From NCBI RefSeq assembly GCF_024586455.1, contig NC_065921.1, positions 43,732,574 to 43,796,573 of the forward strand: DNA of 64,000 nucleotides, given 5' to 3'. This document shows, in pieces, positions 22,994 through 35,000 of the stretch (position 1 is the stretch's first letter; every line of letters begins with the position of its first letter). The notes beneath the pieces were generated by a model. It worked only from the letters and a program-made list of their open reading frames with translations, did not search any database and had not been told where the DNA came from. A program made the translations under genes and the position numbers. This DNA comes from Bactrocera neohumeralis. Lineage: Eukaryota > Arthropoda > Insecta > Diptera > Tephritidae.

Positions 22994-25612
22994 TTAGTTA
23001 GACAACAGGTGAGTTCGAGAATTGCAATGATTGATGCGTTGCACCGGCTGCGGTGGCAGATGACCATCCTCAGCTGTGTGAACTGTTGACTGAGTGCGCT
23101 TGAAAAGCAAAATACTGAGTACGCACGAGTAGAGGAAGACTGCGCACTACAAAACGAGCATATGGTCACATGTTTTTTATATATTTACGGTATTTAATTA
23201 ATTTTCTTCTTCATGTTTAAGTCCTACTTACTTCACAGATTAATAATGACCAGTTGAAAATATTTTCACGCTCCATGGTCTTGTGATATGACGTTTCCAG
23301 TGCTTCCACACAGCCGCGCGAAAATAAATTCGATTCAAGCGTGACATTTTGGTAGCGATAACAACTCGCGGGCGTCTCCATACGTCTGTACTTGTAGTCA
23401 TTGGAATTGTAGAGACCACAGCAGTGATACTGAAATGGAAATAATGAAATGTGTATACATATGTATGTATGTACATAATGTTATGAACATATTGAAAATG
23501 AATTGAGGTATATACATAATTAAAAATATATAGTAAACTGAAATTAATTATTAAAAAAAAAACTAATTTTTAATAGAAAAATAAATTATAAATTAACCGA
23601 AAACAAGAACATAAATAACATATCAATCAGTTAAGCGAAAAATATATATTTAAACAATAAAAAACTATATAACCTATAACTAAATAAGATAAAAATTTAA
23701 AAAATAATATAGATAATTATATTATATTAAAAAAATATGTATTGTATTGAAAAAATATAATAAAAAATAAAAACCACGAAAAAGTGAACTAGAAAACGAT
23801 AACATTATTTTAAAAATTTTGAAATCAATTAAAACTCTGGATATAAGTTCCTTCTCAACAGCTACATTTTTTTAATTATGAATGAAAAACATTTCGAAAA
23901 ATATAACCAAAATGAAAATGCAAATTATAAAATAATTATACAAACTAAGTACAAATGCTTTTTTAATTATCTTGGCAAATAACAGCAACAATAATAAAAA
24001 TTTTTTTTTTGATCTAATTTAATAATTTTTTTAGTTCTATTGTAAAACTACATATAATGATCAGTGGTCACCTTTATGCCGTTTAATTATGCCGCGTGAT
24101 CGTGAGATGCACATTAACTCTGACTACTTTGCAGCTTTCAATTTTAAATCGACTTTCGAATTAAAATTTATTTAATTCGTCTACATTATATTAAGTATAA
24201 GTAAGCTATTCTAACTCAAATTTACATATGAAAGTATAAAAACAAATTAAATGAAATAGATAACAATTTCATAAATAAAGGAATGTATAAAGGCAAAAAT
24301 TATCCTAAATTATTGAAAAAAAATAATGGTTGTCAAAAAAGTCTTGCGGTATTTTCGCTAGTTGGCGCTGAAAGCGCGTAGTTCTAGTTTTATTCGTCGC
24401 ATCGGGTCATGCTATACATTTTTGGAAAGCTCATTTCACGCGCTAACACGACTGATTGATTGTCGCTTCTTTCAAGTCGTTCGTGAGTTATAGCGTCGCA
24501 AACATGGAGCAAAATAAAGAGAAAATACGGCATATTTTACAGTACTACTACGTTAAAGGCAAAAATGCATCTCAAGCCGCCAATAAAATTTGTGAAGTTT
24601 ATGGACCCGATACAGTTTCCATTTCCACCGCACAATGATGGTTTCAACGTTTTCGTTCTGGTGTAGAGGTGGTCGAAGATGCGCCACGCTCCGGAAGGCC
24701 TGTCGTCGAAAATTGCGATGAAATCGCTGAATTGGTCGAAAGAGACCGGCATAGTAGCAGCCGTAGATCGGTCAAGAGCTGGGCATGAGTCATCAAAAAT
24801 TCATTTCAATTTCAATAAAAAAAAAAATTCAATAAAAATACCGGAAGACTTTTTTGACAACCCATTATTAATAAAAGTAATTAATTTGTATAATAAAAAA
24901 TGAAATATTATTATTCTAAACAAATACTTCTAACACACTTACATTTATCTCTACCGACTGCATTCCATTCGGATCCACATCCACATCATCCCAGGCATCC
25001 TCCAATAGATCCAGCGCATTTATGAAGAATTTCTGATGTTTATACGTCTGCATTTGCAACAACTGCGTGCACAACAACATCAGCATAAAGAACGAGTACT
25101 ACAGTTGCATTTTTTTTTTTCAAATAAATAAATAATTAATAGATAGCAATAAAAATTGAAAGCAAAACATACAATCACATTGACGCCCAACGACTCGCAG
25201 ATGACGCCATAACAGCCGAATAATGTGGCCATGCATACGAATGAGCCCAATATGATACCAACTATGCAGTATGTGTGCTCATCGGTATTTGGCACGGCAA
25301 ACTCCAAACCGAAAATATTCAAACAAACAATACAAATGCCCAGTAACTGCAAAAATAGTGGAGAAATTAGCGCAATGAGTGTAGAAGTAAATAAACAATA
25401 ATAAATAATAAATGGGTCACACAATTACTAACAAAGTAAAGTGTGCAAAACAGTCGTAGAATGCCAACAACAACACTTAAGTACAATTGCACACAACGGC
25501 TTTTTTGATTTTTGCTCTCATATTTACTTTTTTTCTTTTGCGCTACACTTACCAAACTAAAGAAATTGAAAGCGAAGACGAAACACTTGACTGCCGCAAA
25601 AATCACACTCAT
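22994..25612 (-). CDS. Tetraspanin (Tsp42E-like) with extended C-terminal tail
   Basis: Five minus-strand, phase-0 exons encode 246 residues: 25612-25553, 25346-25173, 25098-24943, 23429-23232 and 23146-22994. Exon 1 is MSVIFAAVKCFVFAFNFFSL. Exon 2 (LLGICIVCLNIFG ... GSFVCMATLFGCYGVICES) completes TM1 and carries TM2. Exon 3 gives TM3 (YSFFMLMLLCTQLLQM) and an acidic loop start. Exon 4 has YHCCGLYNSNDY, TPASCYRY and SRGCVEA. Exon 5 ends TM4 and then adds about 33 hydrophilic residues (FKRTQSTVHTAEDGHLPPQ and onward) to LLSN. Its paralogues here have only short tails. Intron 3 (23430-24942) holds a mariner deletion derivative at 24326-24865. Confidence 0.88.
23480..24325. other. Very AT-rich intronic sequence
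   Basis: This is part of intron 3 of the 22994-25612 tetraspanin. I see no exon or repeat boundary. Confidence 0.45.
24326..24865 (+). mobile_element. Mellifera-type mariner, internally deleted, TIR-bounded
   Basis: The left end (atggttgtcaaaaaagtctt) and the right end (the inverse with one extra base and one mismatch in about 26) are terminal inverted repeats, flanked by TA on both sides (24324-24325, 24866-24867). Inside is the transposase N-terminus from ATG 24504 (MEQNKEKIRHILQYYYVKGK, then NASQAANKICEVYG). A stop follows at codon 45, then WFQRFRSG and APRSGRPVV appear in frame. After RHSSSRSVKSWA the reading falls into noncoding 3' sequence, so the whole catalytic domain is deleted. The element is 540 bp and could only move with help from a full-length relative. 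Confidence 0.88.
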
Positions 25613-26090
25613 TTTTATTTTATTTTGTAGTTTCGCTTGAATTTAACTGAACTGCCGTAATTTATGTAAATTAATGAACGTAAAATATGAAATATTTAGA
25701 ATATGCTGGCGATTTGTTTCCTTACGGCTCGAAGTTGTTACTGAAATCGGTGTCAGAAAATTGTATGCAAAGAAATAAATATTGAACATGGCTTGTCAAT
25801 GACACCGGGCGATATTTTATTATTATTCTATTTTTTGTTTTATGCCCAACGAACATTTTCGTATTGATTAAAGAAGTTGTTTGCGCGCTTGACGCCAGAA
25901 TATGATGATGTATGGAAAGAAAAGATCAAAAATAAAGGAAAATGTAATAATGACTTAACTACTGATTGAATAAAGCAGCTGCTAATACAACAATGAAAGT
26001 TTGATGAAAGGTTTCACTGTCTTAACGGGGTAAGCAGAATGGAGTGCAAAGCTATTTGGCGTGTTTGTACACCACTACCATAACAAAAAA
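25613..26090. other. 5' flank of the 22994-25612 tetraspanin
   Basis: Presumed promoter region. I did not identify a core promoter with confidence. Confidence 0.35.
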
Positions 26091-26096
26091 AAAATA

Positions 26097-26285
26097 CAAG
26101 AAGAAACGTTAACTTCGGATGCACCGCTGCTGTAATACCATCTACAGGTGCATATCTTAATGATGTTGATCCGTCAGTTTGTATGGCAGCTATATGCTAT
26201 ACTCATCCGATCGGACTAATTTCTTATGAGATTATATCATTCCTTGACTTTTAATCCACTCCAAATCTTCTGAAGATATCTCGTA
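26097..26285 (-). repeat. Dispersed repeat family B, 3' half
   Basis: The reverse complement contains the B central words (atagctgccatacaaactga) and ends with cggtgcatccgaagttaacg, spacer, cttg, matching 50700-50873. Confidence 0.6.
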
Positions 26286-27549
26286 AAATAAAAAAAATGT
26301 TCCATGTATTTAATCATTCAGTTTGGTTTGCATGGTTTGTTTGTATCTCCATATAACCCCACAACGCTCCGTACCATCATATTGATTTGAATTACAAGGC
26401 ATTCAAATCACCATTTGGTTTGTTGGGTGTGTAGTTAAATGTACATAAATATTGCTGTATCGTCTCCTATCAAGTAGCGCATGTTAATGAACTTCATTAC
26501 TGATAATGAGTAATATTAATATGCAGTACACTAACAAACACTAACTCATAAGATTTGGCAGCAAAACATTTGGCTATTAATACGGTAAGCGGCGTTAGCG
26601 TTCATCGCTCGTTAACACTCAGGCGAACATTTTGCATGTTTATGAGAGCGCATACATTAAATATAAATATGTAATTATAATTAAACAAATTAAAATGATT
26701 TTAATGCTAAAGTGTTGTTGTCTGATAGGCATCTGCTTGTATGGAAGTAATGAAGACGTTGGTTTCAGGTTTTATTTTTTTTATTTCTTGGAAAAACAAT
26801 TTATTTCATTTTACTAGCAGCAGTAGTAATAATTAGCGGCGATAGCAATTCAAAGCTTAAAATTGTTTTAATAGCATATAGTCATCTGACGAGTTAAGCA
26901 GCAAGAGTATATGTTTTCTCGCTAGGCTTTAGTAAAAACTTATAAGCTAGAAAATATAAATTAGTTTTTATAATAGGTATGCAAAAGTGTATGCATAAGT
27001 TATAAGTGTTTTTTTTTTGTTTACAAAATTTCATATAAAATAGTGTTAAAATAAATAGTATAGTATAATTTAGTAAATAACGCCTACAGTAAGTCAAACA
27101 GGTATTTAATTCCATATATAAATACATATAATTCGTGGGTAAAGTATTGATGATGTTGCTTGGTGGTTATTGTTTTTGTCGATGTTATTGTTATTTTTGT
27201 CGAGTTTTCACAAATTGGTGGTTTTAGTAGTATATATTGTGGACACGGTCGTGTTGTACGAACATAAAAACTCGTATTTTTATCTCCGAAATTTTCAAAT
27301 AAAAAATATCACAAGCACACGGCGCTGGTATACATACATATGTATATAATTCACTACATGTTTTTCTACGTGTTATCGCACTTCACTTTTACTACTTAAC
27401 TGTTTAATTCTAATTGTATACTAAAATTGTTTAATTTAATTGGCATTTTTAATTGTGTGTGCAAATCCGTGCTTTCATACTGTTTTTTTTTTATTGTTTC
27501 TTTTTTTGCAAATTGCGTTGTGTTTGTTTGTGTATTTGTATAACGTTTT
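26286..27549. other. AT-rich intergenic and probable 3' UTR sequence
   Basis: No exon is supported. The part nearest 27549 is likely the 3' UTR of the minus-strand GalNAc-transferase. Confidence 0.4.
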
Positions 27550-30500
27550 TTAAACTCTCCATGGCAGTGGTATGAGACCCCACTTCTGCGTGATGTCTTT
27601 GTAATCACAATTAATGGCAACAACGATTTTCTCCACCTTTTGGGTGCGTGGAATTTTGGCTGCCTTCAGCGTGAGGCAGAGCTTCGATTCGCGATGCGAA
27701 ATGTGCTGAGTCTGCAAAATAAACAATAACACGTACATAAAAGCATATTAAATGAATAAAACTGAAAAATAACATTTTATTAGCCATTAAAACACTCTTC
27801 TACTCACATCCATGTCGTAACTCCAAACCTGCCGCGGATCGTCCAGGCACTGGGTCAGCTGTACATTGCTGGTTAAATTGCGACTCTTCAGCTGCTGTAT
27901 GACGCCAAGTTTCGGCTCACTATACGTCAGACACACATTGTCATTGGTCATTATCTGACCCTTCGGCGTTATGACATACATATCCATAGATTTGCTATGT
28001 ACATTGCAGTCGCCAACTGTGACCGATTGCACTGATGTGCGCGGCACATCTCTCTCCAGCGGTCGCAAGCACTTGTCGCGATCCAAATCGATTAGCGACA
28101 TAAATTGCTCAGCATTATTGTCGATCTCTTCGAATATGCGTGGCCATTCGCGTGACAAACGACGCCCCGGTATGTTCTTCATGTGCGTCGTGTACGCTTG
28201 CGCACATTCGGTCTCACCATCTAGCCAGATTATTTTGCCAAAGAAGCGATTTGGTGCGGGAAAGAAATGCTCCGGCCAGATATGCTCCAAATACCACGAA
28301 AATGGTTTGCATTTGAGCTTCTCACGCAGTGACAAGCGCTCAGTGACATCGATGCGTTCACGTGTCTCTAACGACAGACCGGATGTGTAGAGTAGTATGA
28401 AATATTGCCAATCGTCCATCCAAGTCATGGCCGCACGCGCCAAGTTGTTGCCCAGCACTTCACTCATGCCACCCGGGAAGGTGTATGGTGTGGTGCTGCG
28501 GAATACGTGGCCAACATGTGAACAGGGACAGATTTCAATACGCCCGCCACACTGCCATATGCGAAAGGACATTTCAACGTTTTCGCCACCCCAGATCTGT
28601 AAGGAATATAAAAAGATATATTATGTCATGTAATATACCATGCAAAACTTGCAAACTTACACGCATCTCCTTATCGTACGCGCCAATATCAAAAAAGTAC
28701 CGTTTGTCCACTGCAAAGAGTCCACCAGCCATTGCCGGTGATGCAATTGCCTGCGTTGGATCAGCATTGGCCGGCGCTATGCTGCGCTTATTGCCGAACC
28801 AGCGAAAACTCAGCTGCCAATTGAAGGCACCCCAGTGGTTCTCGAAAGTTTTCGTATAACTGAAGTTATCATCGGAAATTATATCAATCACAGGCGCTAC
28901 CACACTGTTGCGCGACTCCTTCACACGCTGCAACAGCGGCTCCAGCCAGCCGCGTGTACACTCGCAATGCGCATCCAAGAAGGTCAACACATCACCTTTG
29001 GCATGCTCGGCGCCGAGCAAACGCGCTGGCACCAAACCGCCGCGTTTCTGTATGCGCAGCAAGCGCGTTGGCACGGTGAGCACTTTAATGTAGGCCTCGA
29101 GTTGCTTCTTCAAGTAAGCTGTAAGGCAAAGCGAAAGGTTAAACTAGCTCAAAAAAAGGTCAACTGTAAGATGTTTAAATTACTGCTTTGCAGCAGCAGT
29201 GAACAAATTAGCTGCAGATATGCAAAATACAACAATGTGTTAGGTTGCAATGCAGTTTTCGTTTACTGTTGGAGTGTTTTGTTTTTGTGTTTGTTTGTTT
29301 AATTTCTGATGACACTTACAGCGTTCGCTAGCGTCGTCGACTAGTATGATTTCTTTGAGTAATTTACGCGGCGATCGGTTGATAACGCTCGTTATGGTGC
29401 GCAGCAGTACCGACCAAGCCTCATTATGGAAAACTATAATCACCGATGCGGTGGGCAGCTCGTTGTTGATATATTTCTTGTCGCGACACCTGCGTAAGAG
29501 ACAAATGAAAATAAAGCTAATTAAGTGTGTGCGACAGCGTAAATGATTTGATGATTTTGTTTGTTAAAAGATTTTATGCTTTGTCAGCAACTCAGGGCCA
29601 TTGCACAAAATTTATATGCATATGTATGAGTGGAAAACTTGTTGTTAAATGCTGTTAGGCTTAATATTCACTGCCTTTTGGCACTGACGCAGCTGAAAAA
29701 GCTGCTAATGTTTGCTTGATTTCTTCGCTGATTTGTTCAATTGTTTGTGGTCATTGATCTGTTGTGCACTTCACTTACTCCTTTATTCTGTAATCTTTTA
29801 ATGTGCGATTCAAGGGTATGCGGTCACTGGCCAAAATATTAAAACTATTCAGTCTGAAAAAACGCTGCATGCGGAAACTTTCGCGCGCTGGTACCACGAC
29901 CGGCCTGCCCTCCGCCCCCTCGCCAGCAATGGGATTGAAAAGATTTACGTTGTAGTCATCTGAAAAGAGTTTCTAATGTTAAACGAATTTTTATAAATAT
30001 TGATTAGTAGGCCCACACAAAACGTGTGAATAATAATGAATTCAAATTAAAATAAATAAAATAAAATATATAAAAAGAAATAAATAGACATTGTAGTTTT
30101 AGTGTTTAACTCAAGTTTCATAAAACTATTTTTTTCTTTTTTTTTTTTATTTACCTTCAGTCATATTGCCGAAAATATCGCCTTTGCCAATATAATGCGC
30201 CACTATGTTCTTCGGATGCCATAGCGAACGGCGGCGCGGCTGCGGTTTCGGATGGCTAAGTGTTGCGTTGTTATAATGGTGATTGCGAACGCGTGAAGAA
30301 AAAAAAAACAAAACGAAACATTTAAAATTTACATAGAATTGCTAAATAGTGGAATACAATTAAATGAAGGCGCTCAACTGTGATGGTCTGTTGCCACAGC
30401 ACATTACACAGCACTAAGAAGCGTGGCTGCCTTGCAATACTCTTGCCAAAAATGCGGTTGTAACGGTTTTTAACCAATTTGCAATTTATTAGCACTTTGT

Positions 30501-30711
30501 GCGCCATATATTGCACGTGGGCTACTTTTATAGTACAAACACCTGTTTCAATTTATATATTATTCAAATATACTTACACCTTATCCTGATCATTTGTTTG
30601 TATACTGGCCACATATAGATTGATACTGAGCGCAAACATGAAGAATGCAAAGAATAGTAGAAACAGGTAGAGCAGCCATAGCTTCTTCAATTGTTGAAAT
30701 CTCAAACCCAT
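27550..30711 (-). CDS. Polypeptide N-acetylgalactosaminyltransferase (Pgant family)
   Basis: Seven exons give 664 codons: 30711-30578, 30255-30155, 29959-29779, 29489-29320, 29118-28661, 28596-27808 and 27711-27550. All splice sites are GT-AG and the phases join cleanly. The family starts mucin-type O-glycosylation in the Golgi by moving GalNAc from UDP-GalNAc to Ser/Thr. A type II anchor follows MGLRFQQLKK (about residues 11-35). The GT27 catalytic domain has PTASVIIVFHNEAWSVLLRT, IILVDDASER, the DXH-type metal motif in FLDAHCECTRGWLEP, SPAMAGGLFAVDKRYF and the WGGENVEMSFRIWQCGG block. A C-terminal ricin-B lectin domain includes DDPRQVWSYD and a final QKWGLIPLPW. Length and residues look intact. 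I do not assign the exact fly paralogue. Confidence 0.94.
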
Positions 30712-31822
30712 TGCTAATTATGATTTCCTTCTATTTTTGCTGACGCTACTAATATGCTAATGCGTTGCTTGCTGTTATTACTAGAATTGATGACCACTGT
30801 CTGTGCGATCACTTTGTGTAATGAAACGTCTTCGTAGCGGTATCTTCGATTTGTGTTTCAAGTTGTTGCGCCGACTACAACAGTTGCTTGGTCAAAGCGT
30901 GAATGAGCTCTGTACGTTGTCGACAGCTTGTTTTTGTTTTGATTACAAATATGTTGAGTCTTTAGTGGCAGTGGCAGAGGAAGTTGTTGTGGCTGGTTTG
31001 TTGGTTGGATGGATGGCTGCTTTTTTGCTGGTTCCTACAGCTGGCACTGGGTCTTTTATTTGCAGCGGTTGCATGCAAAGATTGCAGTCGAAAAAAATTT
31101 GCTTACTTCGTGCTTTTCCCGCATATTTTTGTTTATAAGCCGCAAACGAAGGAGCAAACTAAATAAACTACAAAAAATATTGACAAATTAATTTTGTTTG
31201 CAAAACCCGTCTTGTTGTGTAAACGTAAACAGTTGTTGATGAGCCATCACTCAGCAGGGTTGCTTTTTACGGATGAGGAAATTCTTAGCGATCAAACACA
31301 ATTTTACGAATTTCATTTAAATTCTTATTTGAATAAAATAAATTAAAATTTAATATTTTTTGTGATGAATTTTCAGCTGTTTAATATCTTTTACAATTTG
31401 TATTTGATAATCTGTGAATTTCACTGAACTGTTGTTGGCGTGTTGTGCAATTTTTATGGGAAGCCCTTCGCTTAAACGAAGCAACACTGTAAGCGAGGTC
31501 ACAGACCCACGGCGCTGTGTTTATTGCGCAATCGGCAGTTCCTGTTAACGCTGAGCAATTATTTGCATACTTTTAGGCGTTAATTTACACATAACTTGAG
31601 GTTAAATAATAAAATTTTATTTTCGTTAAATAAAAAAACAGGTATAACAACAGTATTAAGCGATTATATGTGTTCGATAAGTATTCGATAATCGATTAGT
31701 GTTATTTAAAATAATGAGTTCACAAAACAAATTTGAAAAAATTTTATTCAAATAGAAGCTGCTGAGTACTAAAAATTAATTATTTGCACTCAACACAGTA
31801 TTAACATATGTTTTTCTAATGT
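30712..31822. other. 5' flank of the GalNAc-transferase
   Basis: This is probable 5' UTR and promoter sequence. Moderate open frames exist at 30803-31191 on the plus strand, but they have no recognisable family and overlap in several frames. I call no gene. Confidence 0.4.
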
Positions 31823-31950
31823 TGCTGTTTGTTGTTGTTGTAGCGGCAGAAAATATTGCTGAAGTAATTTCCAGGAATGGTGCCGAGTTAACAGTCCTTG
31901 GCCGAATAATAATCCGTGACCGTTCTAGTTGTTTAGACCCGACTGAGGTG
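31823..31950 (+). repeat. Short interspersed repeat (SINE-like), copy 2
   Basis: It starts gttgctgtttgttgttgttg, then has tgccgagttaacagtccttg and gaataataatccgtgaccg, ending at cccgactg. This is the same order as 22253-22340 and 34594-34722. Confidence 0.5.
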
Positions 31951-32093
31951 GATAAGGTTTTTGTAATGCCTAATACTTTGGCTTCAATTGTATATAAAAT
32001 TATATAAAATAAATATTTTATTATTATTATTCTTTAAAATAAAGCTGCTAATTTAAAATACTATGAAATTTATGCAGTTTAAGTAATAATCTA

Positions 32094-35000
32094 CTAGTAA
32101 TAGCGCCTTCTTTCCACGTTTTTGAAATTGATGCCCAGAATGCATGCGACAATTATGGTAACACCCTGTAAAAAAAAAGAAATATATGAGAATAATTTCA
32201 TGAAGTATTAAATTCCGCTAGTTAGAATCAATAACGTCTTTGCAATAACATTAAATTTTGTAGCACTTCATACTCACCTCCACGCCCACCAACGTCCAAT
32301 CGCTGATTATTTCAATACGTGATCCGTTAGCAAAGGCTTGAGTTAACTTCCCTACGCAACCCGCTGTGTAGAGATCATTTGGAATGGATGTCTTGCGGTT
32401 GAGATAACAGCTCGTAGGTATGGATAGACCACTGTCGATGTAATCGTTGGGTCCATTTTTGCCACAACACTCGTACTGAAAAATATTTACATTCTATGTA
32501 TTAAAAAATATGGTATAAAAGTTTATTTTGAACTTTTTTGCTACCGAGGTGAGAAATCTGGACTAGTTCCGATTCGTAGTTGCGTTAACTTGCCTGTCGT
32601 GGTAATATAAGGAAATTTTTAGGTTATGAAAAACTTGATTCGCGTGAATATTTGTTATATTGATTGAATTTATGACTGGACTGATCTCACTGAATCATAA
32701 AATTCGAGCTGAAGGTAGAGGTCACGCAACTTTCCCCCAGACGTATTCTAAAGAAAACAAATAGTGTGTGCAAGGCTGCACAGGCCTCTGGTCACAGGCA
32801 AGACTTACTCAGTACTAGCTATTTAAAGATGAGACGAGATCTATTCTGCCAGTGCAGAAGAAAGAGCTATGTCACTTCTGCGTGAGCATTTCCAAGAGAC
32901 AATTCGGGAAGATCAGTGCCAACTTGATGTCAAACACCAGCCATCTCGCTCGGATTGGATCGTAGCAAGACAGCTGTTTACTGCGGACTCGATCAAGTAG
33001 GCTATAGCTTCGTTCGCTAAATACTAGTCTCCGAGGGTCTTCCAGTGTTTCTGCAACTGTGAGAGCAATTTTTACTGCCCTACCTTGTTCGGTTGATGAG
33101 AAATATATTCTGGTGTATATCACAGAATCATGGTGGACTGTAAAGTTGATCTTCATACCCAATGTAGGAAGAAAGGACTGATCACTGGCGAAATCCTTTA
33201 GGCCAATTAGTCTAACATCCTTCTTACTAAAGAGTACGGAAAAGATCGTTGATTATGAAATAATGTCGAAGGTGCTGAAAATTGCATCCTACTTGCGAAT
33301 TTGCTTGCTTGCTTACAGAGCAGGTAGTTCAACCAATACTGCTCTGTACCAGCTAGCCATGGAAATCCAAAGTTCGATGGAAGGAGGAGAGGTGATGCAA
33401 ACATTTCCTAGACATCGATGGTGCTTTTGATAACAAGTCTCACTTGGTAAGATCACTGGGGAAAAGGAATGTGACAACACCGGTACGCAGATGGATAGAG
33501 GCCGTATTGTACACCAGCTGAGACCACAGTAGGGTATATCAGCATTGGTATCGGCAGTACAACAGGCTGCTCACAGAGTGGAGTGCTATCATCCCTATAA
33601 TGAAGCATATACGTGACGACCTACTTGAACTGTTAACTAATAATGGGATCCGCTGTCAAGGATATGCGGTTGATATTATTATTTTAGCTATGGGAAAATT
33701 CGGGAACACTCTCTGTGACATCGTACAAAGAAGATTAGGTCATTCTAAGCTTAAGAAGCACTTATTTAACATGGGCCAAGCCCGTTGTTCAAACTGCCGG
33801 TTATGCGACATGAAGCTGGAAACTGCAGAACACCTGCTGATTGACTGCACTGTAGTCTCCAGACGCAGGATAAAGGCTCTTGGATCACATCGCCTCAACA
33901 TCGCTTAGGAGTACATTGAAATTCATCAATTTGCTGGAGCTGTGTGAGTTGTTGTGAAGTAGAGGGGAGCACAATAGGCCTTAGAACGCAGTGCAAACCT
34001 CATTTATTAGCTATTCTATCTATCGTCTAAGATCCCTAGGGCATATAGTAGCTGTCATACAAACAAAAAGATTGAACTTAAGTTCTTGCAAGGAAAACTT
34101 GAATCGGTGAAGGTTATTACAGCTTTGGCCGAAGCCGAATTTAACATTTTTTTTTGTTTTTTTCTTATTATTTGCTGATGTTTCTACCGTAAAATACCGT
34201 TACATGTATTTTCAAACCACTGGTTTCTAGAATTTTATAGACAGAACTTATTACACAATCGGGTATTCTTAATTGGTATTCGGGATGGACCCGATAGTAA
34301 ACATGGTCAAAAGTTTCGGTCTCAATAACCAAAATCTATTCGAGGAATGATTTGTGGTGTTACAAGAATAACAACATGTAAATTTTCGCAATTTTTCTGT
34401 TGTTATTGTATTTTAAATAACGGAACTAAATATTACTCATTGTTAATTAGTCACTGAATTATCACCATTTTTTATATTTTGAGCAGGAGGAACAGACGGA
34501 CACGATAACATTAATTCGTCTGTCTATTAGAAGTTTCCTGATATTAAAATACATATATGTTTACATGTGTACACATTTCGATTGCTGTATACTTTTTTGT
34601 TGTTATTGCGACAAAAAACTATTCCTGAAATAATTTTGAAGAATGCTGTCGAATTTACAGTCTTTGGTTGGATAAAAATCCGGGCACGTTTCGGTTACGT
34701 GGCTTCGACTGTCGTCAATACGGTTTGTTTTTACTATAGGCTAGGCTAGGTTAGATGGCAGATCGATGATCACACGTGGTATATGTAGTCTTTTGTGAAG
34801 CCATATACAACTGTCAATTGTGTTTTACGTGGGATCCTGCTTATGTAAAGCTTAACTCCACGGTGCTCAAAAGCACAACGGTCTTTTGTGTAAGGACACA
34901 CTAACTGAAGCCATATACAATAAAACTCCTGTGTTCGGACTAACAGATTGGCAAAACGCATAGTAGCCAATACAAATTTGCAAAGGCGCTTAATTTTAAC

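Noticed and set aside
27971..29302. Long plus-strand open frames opposite the GalNAc-transferase
   Set aside because: These mirror the conserved minus-strand exons and have no motifs of their own.
30803..31191. Overlapping plus-strand open frames upstream of the GalNAc-transferase
   Set aside because: No family resemblance, several frames open at once, and the position fits promoter or 5' UTR.
32872..33404. Minus-strand open frames in the Jockey-like relic
   Set aside because: The plus strand carries the recognisable RT order. The minus frames are shadows.
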